Assembly: GCF_021608225.1 (NCBI RefSeq)
Contig: NZ_JAKIJS010000002.1
Location: 1-64,000 of the forward strand
Source: Pseudalkalibacillus berkeleyi
GTDB taxonomy: Bacteria; Bacillota; Bacilli; Bacillales; Fictibacillaceae
Length of the DNA stretch: 64,000 nucleotides
Direction: 5' to 3'
Positions 49,014-57,157 of the stretch are shown here, piece by piece (within the stretch, counting starts at the first letter, position 1; each line of letters opens with the position of its first letter). A program made the translations under genes and the position numbers. Under the pieces are notes generated by a model, which saw only the letters and a program-made list of their open reading frames with translations, was not told where the DNA came from and made no database searches.

Positions 49014-49407
49014 AATAAGCAGATGAACCTTCCTTCCGTTTTTCATCGACTTCACGTGTGGATTATAGCTGAACAATTTTTTTCCTACTGTCTTGTCAAG
49101 AATCTATTTTTTATCTTGACAACCTTTACATAAAATGGAATAATTTACAAAACAACCACAAAATACCTCTTTGTTTCAATTTTTACTCATCAAAAGTACT
49201 TCTGTAATAAACCCTTCCAAAAGTAAGATTCCTAAAGAAACAGTACCTATTCTTCACTCTAATTCTATAAAACCTTCATTTTAATCTTCTAACCACCTTA
49301 ATTCTTTCAAGCGATTACAAAGGAAAGGAGGTGAATACCGAGTTCATACCTTTAAGAAGAAGTATGCATACAATTACGAATAAATTAATATTAAGGAGGA
49401 TGTGCTT
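49014..49407 (+). other. long G-poor leader with promoter and inverted repeat
   Basis: A strong promoter TTGACA (49116-49121), 17 nt, AATAAT (49139-49144) is framed by TTGTCAAGA (49093-49101) / TCTTGACAA (49114-49122). About 250 nt of C/T/A-rich, strikingly G-poor sequence follow before the next gene. Near 49320 an AAAGGAGGTG site stands without a convincing gene. Confidence 0.55.
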
Positions 49408-49725
49408 ATGGGACACGATATTTTTGGTGTAAATAAAACAGGAGAGGATATTGCTTATGCTCGTTTTAGTATGGGAAATTACAACTCTATCATATTGTAC
49501 AATTTGCTGAATGCGGAGGAATTTCATGCAGGAGTGAGTGGGAATGGAGGCAGTACAATCATATCCAAACAACAACTTGAAAAAGCTATGAATGACTATA
49601 AGAAAACCTTCGGAAAAAAGGAGGTCTCTAAGACAGATATTGATCTAAAGCAAATATTCAATTTTATAGAGCAATGTTTATCAACTGCGCATGAGGAAGG
49701 TAGTGTAAAAGTGTATTTTGGATAA
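49408..49725 (+). CDS. hypothetical soluble protein
   Basis: 105 aa, no membrane segment. MGHDIFGVNKTGEDIAYARFSMGNYNSIILYNLLNAEEFHAGVSGNGG is reminiscent of a small conserved family in Bacillus and its phages, of unknown function. AAGGAGG lies 8 nt before ATG 49408. It stands alone under the promoter at 49116-49144 with a long leader. Confidence 0.75.
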   Translation: MGHDIFGVNKTGEDIAYARFSMGNYNSIILYNLLNAEEFHAGVSGNGGSTIISKQQLEKAMNDYKKTFGKKEVSKTDIDLKQIFNFIEQCLSTAHEEGSVKVYFG

Positions 49726-49775
49726 AAAACGGTTCAATTGCTCTACCATAAAGCAACAGAACCGCCTTCTATTAT

Positions 49776-50945
49776 CTACTCCCCAAACGCTTCAGGTAAC
49801 AACCTAAACCCTTCAATGTCCACGTCTTCTTCTACTTCAATCATGATACAGCGTTTGCCTTTGTAATTGACTTGCCTGACGTATTCGAGGTCTTGTGGGC
49901 TGATGGAGATGTTGGCGACTTTCGTTTGAATTTTAATCGACTTCGATTTGTATTTCGGTACGACGCTACTTGCTTTTAGTTCATAAGATTCGTTATCTGT
50001 GATTCTTTCAAAAGCGGCTTTCACTTTTTCAGATTCGACTTGTTCCCCGCCACTTTGGTTTAAGACACGTTCAACGTTCTTGTAATCAAGCCTTGGTTCT
50101 TCGTCATCTTCGTTTTCCTCGACCATCGTGTTGATCTCCCGGTATACGTTCGCGAGAGTAGAGGGGGTGAGCTGATCGCCCATAACATCCTTCATTACTT
50201 CTTCAAACACTTCTTTATCTTCTTTGGCAGTGATTGTATGGTCACCGTTCAGCACTTCATCTATGAATCTATAATCCGGTTCATTTGCTTTGTTCGCTGC
50301 GTATAAAACATGGTTCACATCCGATGCGCCGTTTGAGAAGGCAGGGAAAAGAAATCCAGTCATCGGTGTGTCGAGATCAATGACGGAGTCTACATCAATA
50401 TTGTATTTGAATGCTTTTTCCACATAGTCAAAAACGAGCTCTCTTTTTGCCTCTTGTGTTTTATTGATGCTGCAAAGGATGAAGGGGTGGGAGTAAACCG
50501 CATCTCGTTCACTTTCTTCTGCTTCATCATTTCGCTTTTTCATCGGTTTCAAATATTCGGCGCGGATGAAGGTGATCACGACATCCTTTTCATACGGATT
50601 GTCTTTGATCATTTTCTCCGTCATTTGAAGCATTTGATCCTTCCAGTCTTCAACCTCTTTGCTTAGTAAGCCTTTATGTAGGATAAGCTGGCTGTGATTG
50701 TCTGCGTCCCGCTTGAACTTTAATTCAAAAAGCTTTTCATCTACCTGTCCGGTGATCAGTTTCTTGAAGTTTTTAATAAATAGCTCCTGTTGATCCCGGT
50801 CGAGCATTTCGAACGGCTGGCTCTGATAATGATAAATGTCTGTCGTTTCTTTCATAATATATACGTTGAAAATGTCCGAGATCTTCATTAAGTCATTGTC
50901 CACTTTCAATTGTCTGCGCAATCCAGCTATATCTTTCTTGTTCAT
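49776..50945 (-). CDS. DUF4317 domain-containing protein
   Basis: 389 aa soluble, acidic protein. The N-terminus MNKKDIAGLRRQLKVDNDLMKISDIFNVYIMKETTDIYHYQ is the DUF4317 hallmark, and SHPFILCSINKTQEAKRELVFDY and MTGFLFPAFSNGASDVNHVLYAANKANEPDYRFIDEVL follow. Full length for the family. No catalytic motif is evident and the function is unknown. Monocistronic. Confidence 0.9.
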   Translation of the reverse strand: MNKKDIAGLRRQLKVDNDLMKISDIFNVYIMKETTDIYHYQSQPFEMLDRDQQELFIKNFKKLITGQVDEKLFELKFKRDADNHSQLILHKGLLSKEVEDWKDQMLQMTEKMIKDNPYEKDVVITFIRAEYLKPMKKRNDEAEESERDAVYSHPFILCSINKTQEAKRELVFDYVEKAFKYNIDVDSVIDLDTPMTGFLFPAFSNGASDVNHVLYAANKANEPDYRFIDEVLNGDHTITAKEDKEVFEEVMKDVMGDQLTPSTLANVYREINTMVEENEDDEEPRLDYKNVERVLNQSGGEQVESEKVKAAFERITDNESYELKASSVVPKYKSKSIKIQTKVANISISPQDLEYVRQVNYKGKRCIMIEVEEDVDIEGFRLLPEAFGE

Positions 50946-51072
50946 TGAGCGTACACTCCTATGCCTGCTAAATTCATGAAAACGATTCTTTTATTCTAAC
51001 ATAGGAGTAATCGGATGATGTGAATCATTGATATACTAGTATTAATGAGTCGTTAGTGAGAGGGGAAGGGAA

Positions 51073-51669
51073 ATGAAGGGAATCCTTATCGATTATATGA
51101 ATCGGTTTACTGATTTAAGTGAGCCTGAATTAGAAAAAATTGCAGCAGATATCTGTGTTGAAACGTTTGAGAAAGGGACCGTTTTAGTACAGCAAGGTGA
51201 CGTTCCAACGCAATGTTTTTTCGTTCTAAAAGGTATGGTACGGCAGTACGCTGTTGATGAAAATGGAAAAGAGCATACCTTCAACTTCTTTACCGAGCAA
51301 GAAAGTGTAACGATATTCAACCAGCATAGTCAGGATAAAACATCAAAATATGCGTTAAGCTGCCTGGAAGAGTGTGTGTTGGTGGTTGGTGATTTATTAA
51401 CAGAACAGGACATGTTAGAAGCACATCCTGTCCTGGAAAAGATGTTGCGTAAAATGATGGAAGAGAGTATGGGAGAGATGCACGATAATTTCACTACATT
51501 CGTCGCCTCTAAGCCTGAAGAACGGTATAAAGCATTGAAGGAAAAGAAGCCGGAACTCTTGAACAGGGTTCCTCAGCATCAGCTCGCAAGTTATTTAGGG
51601 ATTACACCTGAATCGTTAAGCCGTATAAAAAAAAGATCAGAGCAAGCTGAATTAAAAATCGTCGACTAG
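51073..51669 (+). CDS. Crp/Fnr-family transcriptional regulator
   Basis: 198 aa. N-terminal cyclic-nucleotide-binding fold (about 15-115: FEKGTVLVQQGDVPTQCFFVLKGMVRQYAVDENGKEHTFNFF) without the cysteines of Fnr, and C-terminal HTH (HQLASYLGITPESLSRIKKR). Its stop overlaps the convergent DUF4386 gene by 4 nt. The pair recurs in Bacillaceae from memory, so it may control that gene. The effector is unknown. Confidence 0.9.
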   Translation: MKGILIDYMNRFTDLSEPELEKIAADICVETFEKGTVLVQQGDVPTQCFFVLKGMVRQYAVDENGKEHTFNFFTEQESVTIFNQHSQDKTSKYALSCLEECVLVVGDLLTEQDMLEAHPVLEKMLRKMMEESMGEMHDNFTTFVASKPEERYKALKEKKPELLNRVPQHQLASYLGITPESLSRIKKRSEQAELKIVD

Positions 51670-52346
51670 TCCGTCATTGTAACTTTTCTGCCTTTCACCA
51701 TTAGCCATATTCCAAAGCCTAGTTCACCCGCGATCATCGGTAGGCTTAACACCATTTCCAGCATGTTCGTTGTGTGTTCCAATTGCGGAAAGAAGGTGTG
51801 TAACAGATGAATCAACATATAACTACTACCAGCAATAACAAGTAAATAGCTGATTATTTTCGGGATACGGGAAGATTTTAAAGCAACAAATCCGACGAAG
51901 AAAAGGTGTAAACCAAATATAATCAAGCCGATTGACCAAATAGATTCAAAAGATAGAATGGAAGTCATGACTTGAGATGGGGGAATTTGTGCCCCTTCAA
52001 GAATGGTTTGTCGAGCAATCACTAAATGCGATACAGCCAATGCGAGAATAGCCGTGTATAGGAGTCTAAGCCAAATAGCTACTAGCGAGTACGCTTTGTG
52101 GACCGGCTTCAATACGACATAAAAAGCCCACGATACAAGAACATCCAGAATAATGATGATCATCCATCCAAGTATACCAAGCTCAAATAATGAGAGGGAT
52201 GCTTGGATGTTTTTGAATGTTGCGCCTGCATCCCCTGTAATGACTAACGAATTGTGCACATATCCATATGAGAAACCTGCCGCAATGGCCATAAGTAGTA
52301 ATGATACCCCTGCAATAATAGCTGCCCTTTGCTGAACGTTCTTCAA
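51666..52346 (-). CDS. DUF4386 membrane protein
   Basis: 226 aa with six membrane segments (IIAGVSLLLMAIAAGFSYGYV, LFELGILGWMIIIILDVLVSWAFYVVL, LLYTAILALAVSHLVI, IWSIGLIIFGLHLFFVGFVAL, IISYLLVIAGSSYMLIHLL, LSLPMIAGELGFGIWLMV). This arrangement and the QRAAIIAGVSLLLMAIAA start fit DUF4386. TTG start. Tail-to-tail with the Crp/Fnr gene, 4 nt shared. Function unknown. Confidence 0.85.
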   Translation of the reverse strand: MKNVQQRAAIIAGVSLLLMAIAAGFSYGYVHNSLVITGDAGATFKNIQASLSLFELGILGWMIIIILDVLVSWAFYVVLKPVHKAYSLVAIWLRLLYTAILALAVSHLVIARQTILEGAQIPPSQVMTSILSFESIWSIGLIIFGLHLFFVGFVALKSSRIPKIISYLLVIAGSSYMLIHLLHTFFPQLEHTTNMLEMVLSLPMIAGELGFGIWLMVKGRKVTMTD

Positions 52347-52551
52347 CTCATACCAACCCCTCTTTTATGTTTAATTGTATAGTAATCCAATGAGTGGAAA
52401 CAGTCATTGATTTAAGTCAAGAATGACATTGTCCTTTTGTTTTTCAGAGATTAGGTACTTGTACAGTCAGGATATCGGTTCGTTCATAAACTATGGTACA
52501 AGCACTATGAAAAGCGTGTTTCATAGTGACATAGAAAGGTGCCATAAAAAA

Positions 52552-54612
52552 ATGACTACAGAAAACAAGTATCGAACGTTAAGTCAGCTGTTTGAACAAT
52601 GGAATCATGTCATCAAAGAGTATCACGACGATATTTCAAACATCGTACAAAGTGCGCGTGATACAGAACGTAGTGATCGGAGTGTTATCCACGTCCCGAA
52701 GGATTTTTCGTCGATTTTACAGGCTGTAAATGCAGCAGCATCAGGAGACACAATATTAGTAGCGGACGGCGTTTATCAGGAATGCATAACCGTTCCCTCT
52801 AGCAAAGCCTCATTACGGATCATTGCGAATGGAAGCAAGGTAATCCTCAACGGAAAAGGTGAACTGGATACTGCTTTTACATTAGAAGCGAACAACATTG
52901 AAGTGAGTGATTTTTCAATCACAAATTACGTGAAAGCTGGCATCGAAGTGACTGGTGTATACGGTGTGAAGCTGATTGGGAATACGATTGAAAAGGTTAC
53001 AGAAGGTCATGGTATTCAGCTTGATCAAAAAACATTCTCCAATTTAATCTGGAAAAATAAAATCTCTCATGCTCGCCTTGATGGTATTAATCTTCAGTCA
53101 AAAAATGTTTGGGTCGTCGATAACGAATTTAGCTACAATCGACAGAGTGGTGTACGAATCCAAAAGGTTGGAAACCATATCGTCGGAAATCGGGTTACGA
53201 ATAACGAGCATGGTATCGTTGAGGACCAGGGGTTTAACCTCATATACGATAACGATGTTTCTATGAATAGACAAGAAGGGATCCATCTTCCATCTGGAAT
53301 TGGAAGTTCGATAACTTTAGGGAACCAGGTTAATCGCAACAAACAAAACGGCATGTCGGTCAAGACGGTCGGGAATTCCATATTAGATAATCTAGTCAAC
53401 AATAATGAAAAAACTGGTATCAAGATTGAGTCGGCTCTGAATGTCCTTGAGCTGAACAAGATTGACGATCATATGGACAATGGTGTTGTATTATCTGCTA
53501 AAGCGCTGAAAAATCTCGTCTATCAAAATCTTCTTAAAGGAAACAAACCAGAAAACCTCGTTGTTAAAAATCAGAAAAATACCATCCTGCAGAACCGAAT
53601 CATCACCTCGCCTTTTCTTCGCCCGGAAGAAGTAGATACCGTTAAACAAGGCGTCCTTCACGTTCCTAAAGAATTTCCAACGATTTCTGAAGCTGTGAAT
53701 GCAGCGTCTATAGGCGATACCATATTAGTCAGTAACGGCGTGTATAAAGAGGAAGTATCTGTTCCAATCTCAAAGTCAGGACTGAACCTCATCGCGAATG
53801 GAAATCGAGTAATTTTAGATGGTGAAGGAAAATTAAATATTGGGTTTGCGTTAGCTTCCAACCTTGTGCAGGTTAAAGGTTTCAAGATCCAAAACTATGC
53901 GCAAGCAGGTATTACGGTAAAAGGAACTGGCATCTCACTCATAGCAAATACGATCAACAATATAACGGATGGTAGCGGAATTGAACTGTCCCTCGCGTTC
54001 TCTACATTAATGTGGAAAAATAAAATCACCAAAGCGAAAGTACATGGCATAACGATCAAAGCAATGAACACGTGGATTGTAAACAACGACATATCCTCAA
54101 ATGGTGAAAATGGAATCAACTATGAAGGAAGCACGACTGTCGGAAGCACAATTACAAAGAACCGGATCAAAGATAACGGACAAAACGGGATTTCAGACAC
54201 AGCTGGATTCAATTTTATCTATAACAATGAAATGATGGGGAATAAGCAAAATGGGGTTTATGAAGTATCGGGTCTCGGATCTGGAGCAATCATCAAAAAT
54301 AAGCTTTATTTAAACCAAAACGGTGTCCGACTTGATAACGAAGGTGCCCAAGTCGCAGGCAACACGATTAGATCTAACTCGAAGTCTGGCGTAATGATCA
54401 ATAGCGACTTTAATAATCTAACCGAAAACACGATTGCAAGAAATCATCACAACGGTGTCGAACTAACTCCAGAAGCGAATAATAATCTCATTTACAAAAA
54501 TCAGATCGTTGAAAATAGACCGGTAGATATTAAATCTACGAACCCAAACAATACATTCATTGATAACAAATGTATGAATAGTGAACCACCAGAGATTTGT
54601 AAAAGGAAATAA
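52552..54612 (+). CDS. right-handed beta-helix (NosD-like) protein with internal duplication
   Basis: 686 aa. After a helical head (about 1-45) two homologous halves follow. Each opens with a pectin-lyase-type start (HVPKDFSSILQAVNAAASGDTILVADGVYQE at about 50, HVPKEFPTISEAVNAASIGDTILVSNGVYKE at about 365) and continues in Asn-rich beta-helix rungs (IVGNRVTNNEHGI, ITKNRIKDNGQNGI). No signal peptide, TM or anchor is visible, so it may be cytosolic or released by other means. ATG 52552 with AAAGGTG is the best start; the frame is open to 52423. Confidence 0.82.
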   Translation: MTTENKYRTLSQLFEQWNHVIKEYHDDISNIVQSARDTERSDRSVIHVPKDFSSILQAVNAAASGDTILVADGVYQECITVPSSKASLRIIANGSKVILNGKGELDTAFTLEANNIEVSDFSITNYVKAGIEVTGVYGVKLIGNTIEKVTEGHGIQLDQKTFSNLIWKNKISHARLDGINLQSKNVWVVDNEFSYNRQSGVRIQKVGNHIVGNRVTNNEHGIVEDQGFNLIYDNDVSMNRQEGIHLPSGIGSSITLGNQVNRNKQNGMSVKTVGNSILDNLVNNNEKTGIKIESALNVLELNKIDDHMDNGVVLSAKALKNLVYQNLLKGNKPENLVVKNQKNTILQNRIITSPFLRPEEVDTVKQGVLHVPKEFPTISEAVNAASIGDTILVSNGVYKEEVSVPISKSGLNLIANGNRVILDGEGKLNIGFALASNLVQVKGFKIQNYAQAGITVKGTGISLIANTINNITDGSGIELSLAFSTLMWKNKITKAKVHGITIKAMNTWIVNNDISSNGENGINYEGSTTVGSTITKNRIKDNGQNGISDTAGFNFIYNNEMMGNKQNGVYEVSGLGSGAIIKNKLYLNQNGVRLDNEGAQVAGNTIRSNSKSGVMINSDFNNLTENTIARNHHNGVELTPEANNNLIYKNQIVENRPVDIKSTNPNNTFIDNKCMNSEPPEICKRK

Positions 54613-54615
54613 AAA

Positions 54616-54659
54616 GGACGGCTCTCCTGCTCTTAAGCATGAGAACCGTCTTTGTTTTG
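54616..54659 (+). terminator. terminator after beta-helix gene
   Basis: GGACGGCTCTC / GAGAACCGTC stem followed by TTTGTTTTG. Confidence 0.78.
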
Positions 54660-54756
54660 TTATGGATTCTGTTATCTATCGCAAACACTGAAAATGCAAA
54701 CAAATATTTGGAATAATATGCTAAAATTGTAGTTAATTAAAAAGGGGTGTGGGATT

Positions 54757-54894
54757 GTGAAGGACCTGAAGAAGGAGTATCCAATTCTAAAACAGGATGA
54801 ATATCATCGGAAAATGAAAAAGAAAAACAAAGGGCTTGTCATTGATACATTTAATGGCATTATAAATTTTTTCTTGAAGATCATCTTCCGGTAA
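54757..54894 (+). CDS. 45-aa basic amphipathic protein
   Basis: 45 aa: MKDLKKEYPILKQDEYHRKMKKKNKG, then a hydrophobic end LVIDTFNGIINFFLKIIFR. Highly basic and ends in a hydrophobic or amphipathic helix. AAAGGGGTG lies 8 nt before a GTG start. Family not recognised; too short for most gene callers. Confidence 0.45.
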   Translation: MKDLKKEYPILKQDEYHRKMKKKNKGLVIDTFNGIINFFLKIIFR

Positions 54895-54960
54895 TCCTTA
54901 TTCAATATAAGAGGGAAAATAGATATTACATTGTTAGTTAACAACTTAGAGGGGGAAATA

Positions 54961-55140
54961 ATGTTAGAATGGCTTTGGTTACCGTTAATTGTTGCATTTT
55001 CTCTACTTTATTATGCTCATAAGAATGGATTGAAGCATAAGGAAACATTAAGAGAAATTGATTTGAAAGAGAAACAAATTGAGTTAGAAATGATGAGAGA
55101 AAGAAACCGCTCAACTAACGATAAAAAGGGTGAGGGTTAG
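54961..55140 (+). CDS. 59-aa single-pass membrane protein
   Basis: 59 aa. One N-terminal membrane segment (WLWLPLIVAFSLLYYAHKNG) and a charged helical tail (LKEKQIELEMMRERNRS). Resembles phage-shock or holin-like small proteins in layout only. GAGGGGGAAATA before ATG 54961. 66 nt after the 45-aa gene. Confidence 0.6.
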   Translation: MLEWLWLPLIVAFSLLYYAHKNGLKHKETLREIDLKEKQIELEMMRERNRSTNDKKGEG

Positions 55141-55213
55141 GATTACTTGTTAATTTTCAGCTACTAGGGGGCTTTCGTGAAAAAAGGAGATAATAAGAAA
55201 TTAGGAGGTATAA

Positions 55214-56371
55214 ATGAAAATCAAAGAGGTACAAAGTCCATATATCAATGAAACTATCAATGATAGAAAATATAGTTACATTGAGTCACTGGGGACACCT
55301 ATCATTGAAACAATAGATGATGGGATTTGTATTCATTTTATTTATTTTGGCGATAGTGAAACCAAATCCGTTCATGTCTTGGGCAGTTTTCCAGGATGGG
55401 AGTTAGACAAAGGGGAAATGGTAAAAATCGAAGATAGCAAGGTATGGGTGAAATCCTTTAAAACCGACAGTCCAGTGGCTAGTACATATTACTTTTCGGT
55501 AAATGATGAGTTTGGAGACAACTGGGAGAAACGCTTTGAACATTTTTTAACAGATCCTTTAAATCCCAACAAAATGTTGTTTTCTGAATCACCAGGTGAC
55601 ATAAAAATTAAAAACACAGAGGTTTCATACTTCTCAGTCAGTAAGTCGCTTTCATCTTTGGATATAAAAAATAAGAACCATAATATATACAAAGAGGTTT
55701 TTACCAGTAACCTTTTGGATAACCAAAGGAATCTATGGATCTATGACCCCGTTAATGCCATTGATACTCCCAAAAATCTATTAATTATTTTTGATGGATT
55801 TCAATATACAGAAGCTATTCCAGTTGCTAATATGATTGACCATTTATATGAAGAAGGAAATATAGCTCCAACATTAATGATTGGAGTGGATAGTCCTGAT
55901 CGTTTTAATGAATTTAATGGAAATGAACAGTTTACTAAATTTATCACAGATGAGTTACTACCATGGATACGTAATACCTTCGCTGTTAGTCACAATCCTA
56001 AAGATGTCGCTTTATGCGGTGCAAGTTTAGGTGGTTTATCCGCTTTTTATACTGCGTTAAATCATTCGAACCTTTTTGGTAATGTAATATCTCAATCAGG
56101 ATCCTTTAATCACAAAAAAACGAAGGTTGAGAATGATCAGTATTGGTCCGTTCATTATCTAGAATCCCAACCAAAGCATCCTGTTCGTATATATATGAAT
56201 TCTGGACGGTTAGAAATGGACGAATTACAACACGCAAATTCACTCACATACCAAACGCTTCTCAGTAATGGTTATGAAGTTAAGTATGAAATATTTAATG
56301 GAGGGCATGATTTGCTTTGGTGGCGTGAAACCTTTCTCGATGGGCTGGAATATTTATTTTGCGAAGAATAA
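55214..56371 (+). CDS. Fes/esterase-D-like alpha/beta hydrolase
   Basis: 385 aa. The N-terminal E-set domain (about 35-115: FIYFGDSETKSVHVLGSFPGWELDKGEMVKIED) is followed by an esterase D fold: RNLWIYDPVNA, LLIIFDGFQY, the nucleophile elbow LCGASLGGLSAFY, and the catalytic His in FNGGHDLLWW. This is the layout of enterochelin/ferric siderophore esterases (Fes family). No siderophore genes are near. The gene is AT-rich compared with the backbone, suggesting recent acquisition. AGGAGG lies 5 nt before the ATG. Confidence 0.85.
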   Translation: MKIKEVQSPYINETINDRKYSYIESLGTPIIETIDDGICIHFIYFGDSETKSVHVLGSFPGWELDKGEMVKIEDSKVWVKSFKTDSPVASTYYFSVNDEFGDNWEKRFEHFLTDPLNPNKMLFSESPGDIKIKNTEVSYFSVSKSLSSLDIKNKNHNIYKEVFTSNLLDNQRNLWIYDPVNAIDTPKNLLIIFDGFQYTEAIPVANMIDHLYEEGNIAPTLMIGVDSPDRFNEFNGNEQFTKFITDELLPWIRNTFAVSHNPKDVALCGASLGGLSAFYTALNHSNLFGNVISQSGSFNHKKTKVENDQYWSVHYLESQPKHPVRIYMNSGRLEMDELQHANSLTYQTLLSNGYEVKYEIFNGGHDLLWWRETFLDGLEYLFCEE

Positions 56372-56516
56372 TAGCCTTATAAACTGTTAAATTACAAAGA
56401 GTAAACGAAAGATCGATATTATCTAGAAATCAAGTTTTCATGAAAAGGGGGCGCTTGCTTAAAAAGTAAGTGCTCAATCTTTGACCGGAGAGATAAACGA
56501 CATTGGAAGTAGGGAT

Positions 56517-56993
56517 GTGCTAAAAGTGATGATGTTTGAAAAGAATGAAATTAATAAGTGGAAAATTGAATTAGAGATTATGAATTCAAATCCGTCCTAT
56601 AATCTTGTGTCCAAGAATAAACAAACTATTAGTTTTGAAGATATAGAGTCTGAGTTTCAAGAATCTAAGAAGCTAAACACCACTCGATTATTAATCAAGA
56701 AGTCTGAAAAGCACATTGGTCTAGTGGATTACTGCATAGAAAATCCCTCTGATGGTACACCTTGGGTAAGTTTGTTTGTCATTCATAAACAGTTTCAAGG
56801 TTCTGGAAACTCTCTTGAAGCATTTCGACATTTAGAAGAGCTCATTAGACAAAAAGAAAAGAATAAGTTACGTTTGGCAGTACATAAGGAAAATGAGAAA
56901 GGGTTAATTATTTGGACTAAATTAGGTTTTAACAAATTTAAAGAAGTAGTTTTGGATGGAAAACCACACTACTGTTTAGAAAAGGATTTATAG
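56517..56993 (+). CDS. GNAT-family N-acetyltransferase
   Basis: About 158 aa. The acetyl-CoA site is in VSLFVIHKQFQGSGNSLEAFRHLEELI (QFQGSG in place of QxxGxG/A), and a typical end LRLAVHKENEKGLIIWTKLGFNKFKEVVLDGKPHYCLEKDL. The start is not settled: GTG 56517, GTG 56526 or ATG 56529 follow GGAAGTAGGG; the frame is open to 56481. AT-rich like the preceding gene. Substrate unknown. Confidence 0.8.
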   Translation: MLKVMMFEKNEINKWKIELEIMNSNPSYNLVSKNKQTISFEDIESEFQESKKLNTTRLLIKKSEKHIGLVDYCIENPSDGTPWVSLFVIHKQFQGSGNSLEAFRHLEELIRQKEKNKLRLAVHKENEKGLIIWTKLGFNKFKEVVLDGKPHYCLEKDL

Positions 56994-57053
56994 TCTTTAT
57001 TCAAGATAAGGGACCTTTAATGGAGTAAAAGGTTTCAAATAAATACGAGAAAT

Positions 57054-57086
57054 AGCTCAATTCATAATGAATTTGGGCTTTTTTTT
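57054..57086 (+). terminator. terminator after GNAT gene
   Basis: AGCTCAATTCAT / ATGAATTTGGGCT (partly imperfect) and then eight T. Confidence 0.7.
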
Positions 57087-57091
57087 CACAG

Positions 57092-57121
57092 AAAAAAAGC
57101 ACCGCAATCTGCGGTGCTTTT
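57092..57121. terminator. terminator of NSS transporter gene, bidirectional
   Basis: AAAAAGCACCGCA-atc-TGCGGTGCTTTT. The A run serves as T run for the minus-strand transporter gene. Confidence 0.85.
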
Positions 57122-57157
57122 AGTCGTGTTTTTTAATAACGGGACCAGTTACTAATT

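Noticed and set aside
49320-49430. Short leader peptide frame starting GTG behind AAAGGAG
   Set aside because: The GTG overlaps the ribosome site itself, so spacing is too short, and the frame overlaps the real start at 49408 with no recognisable features.
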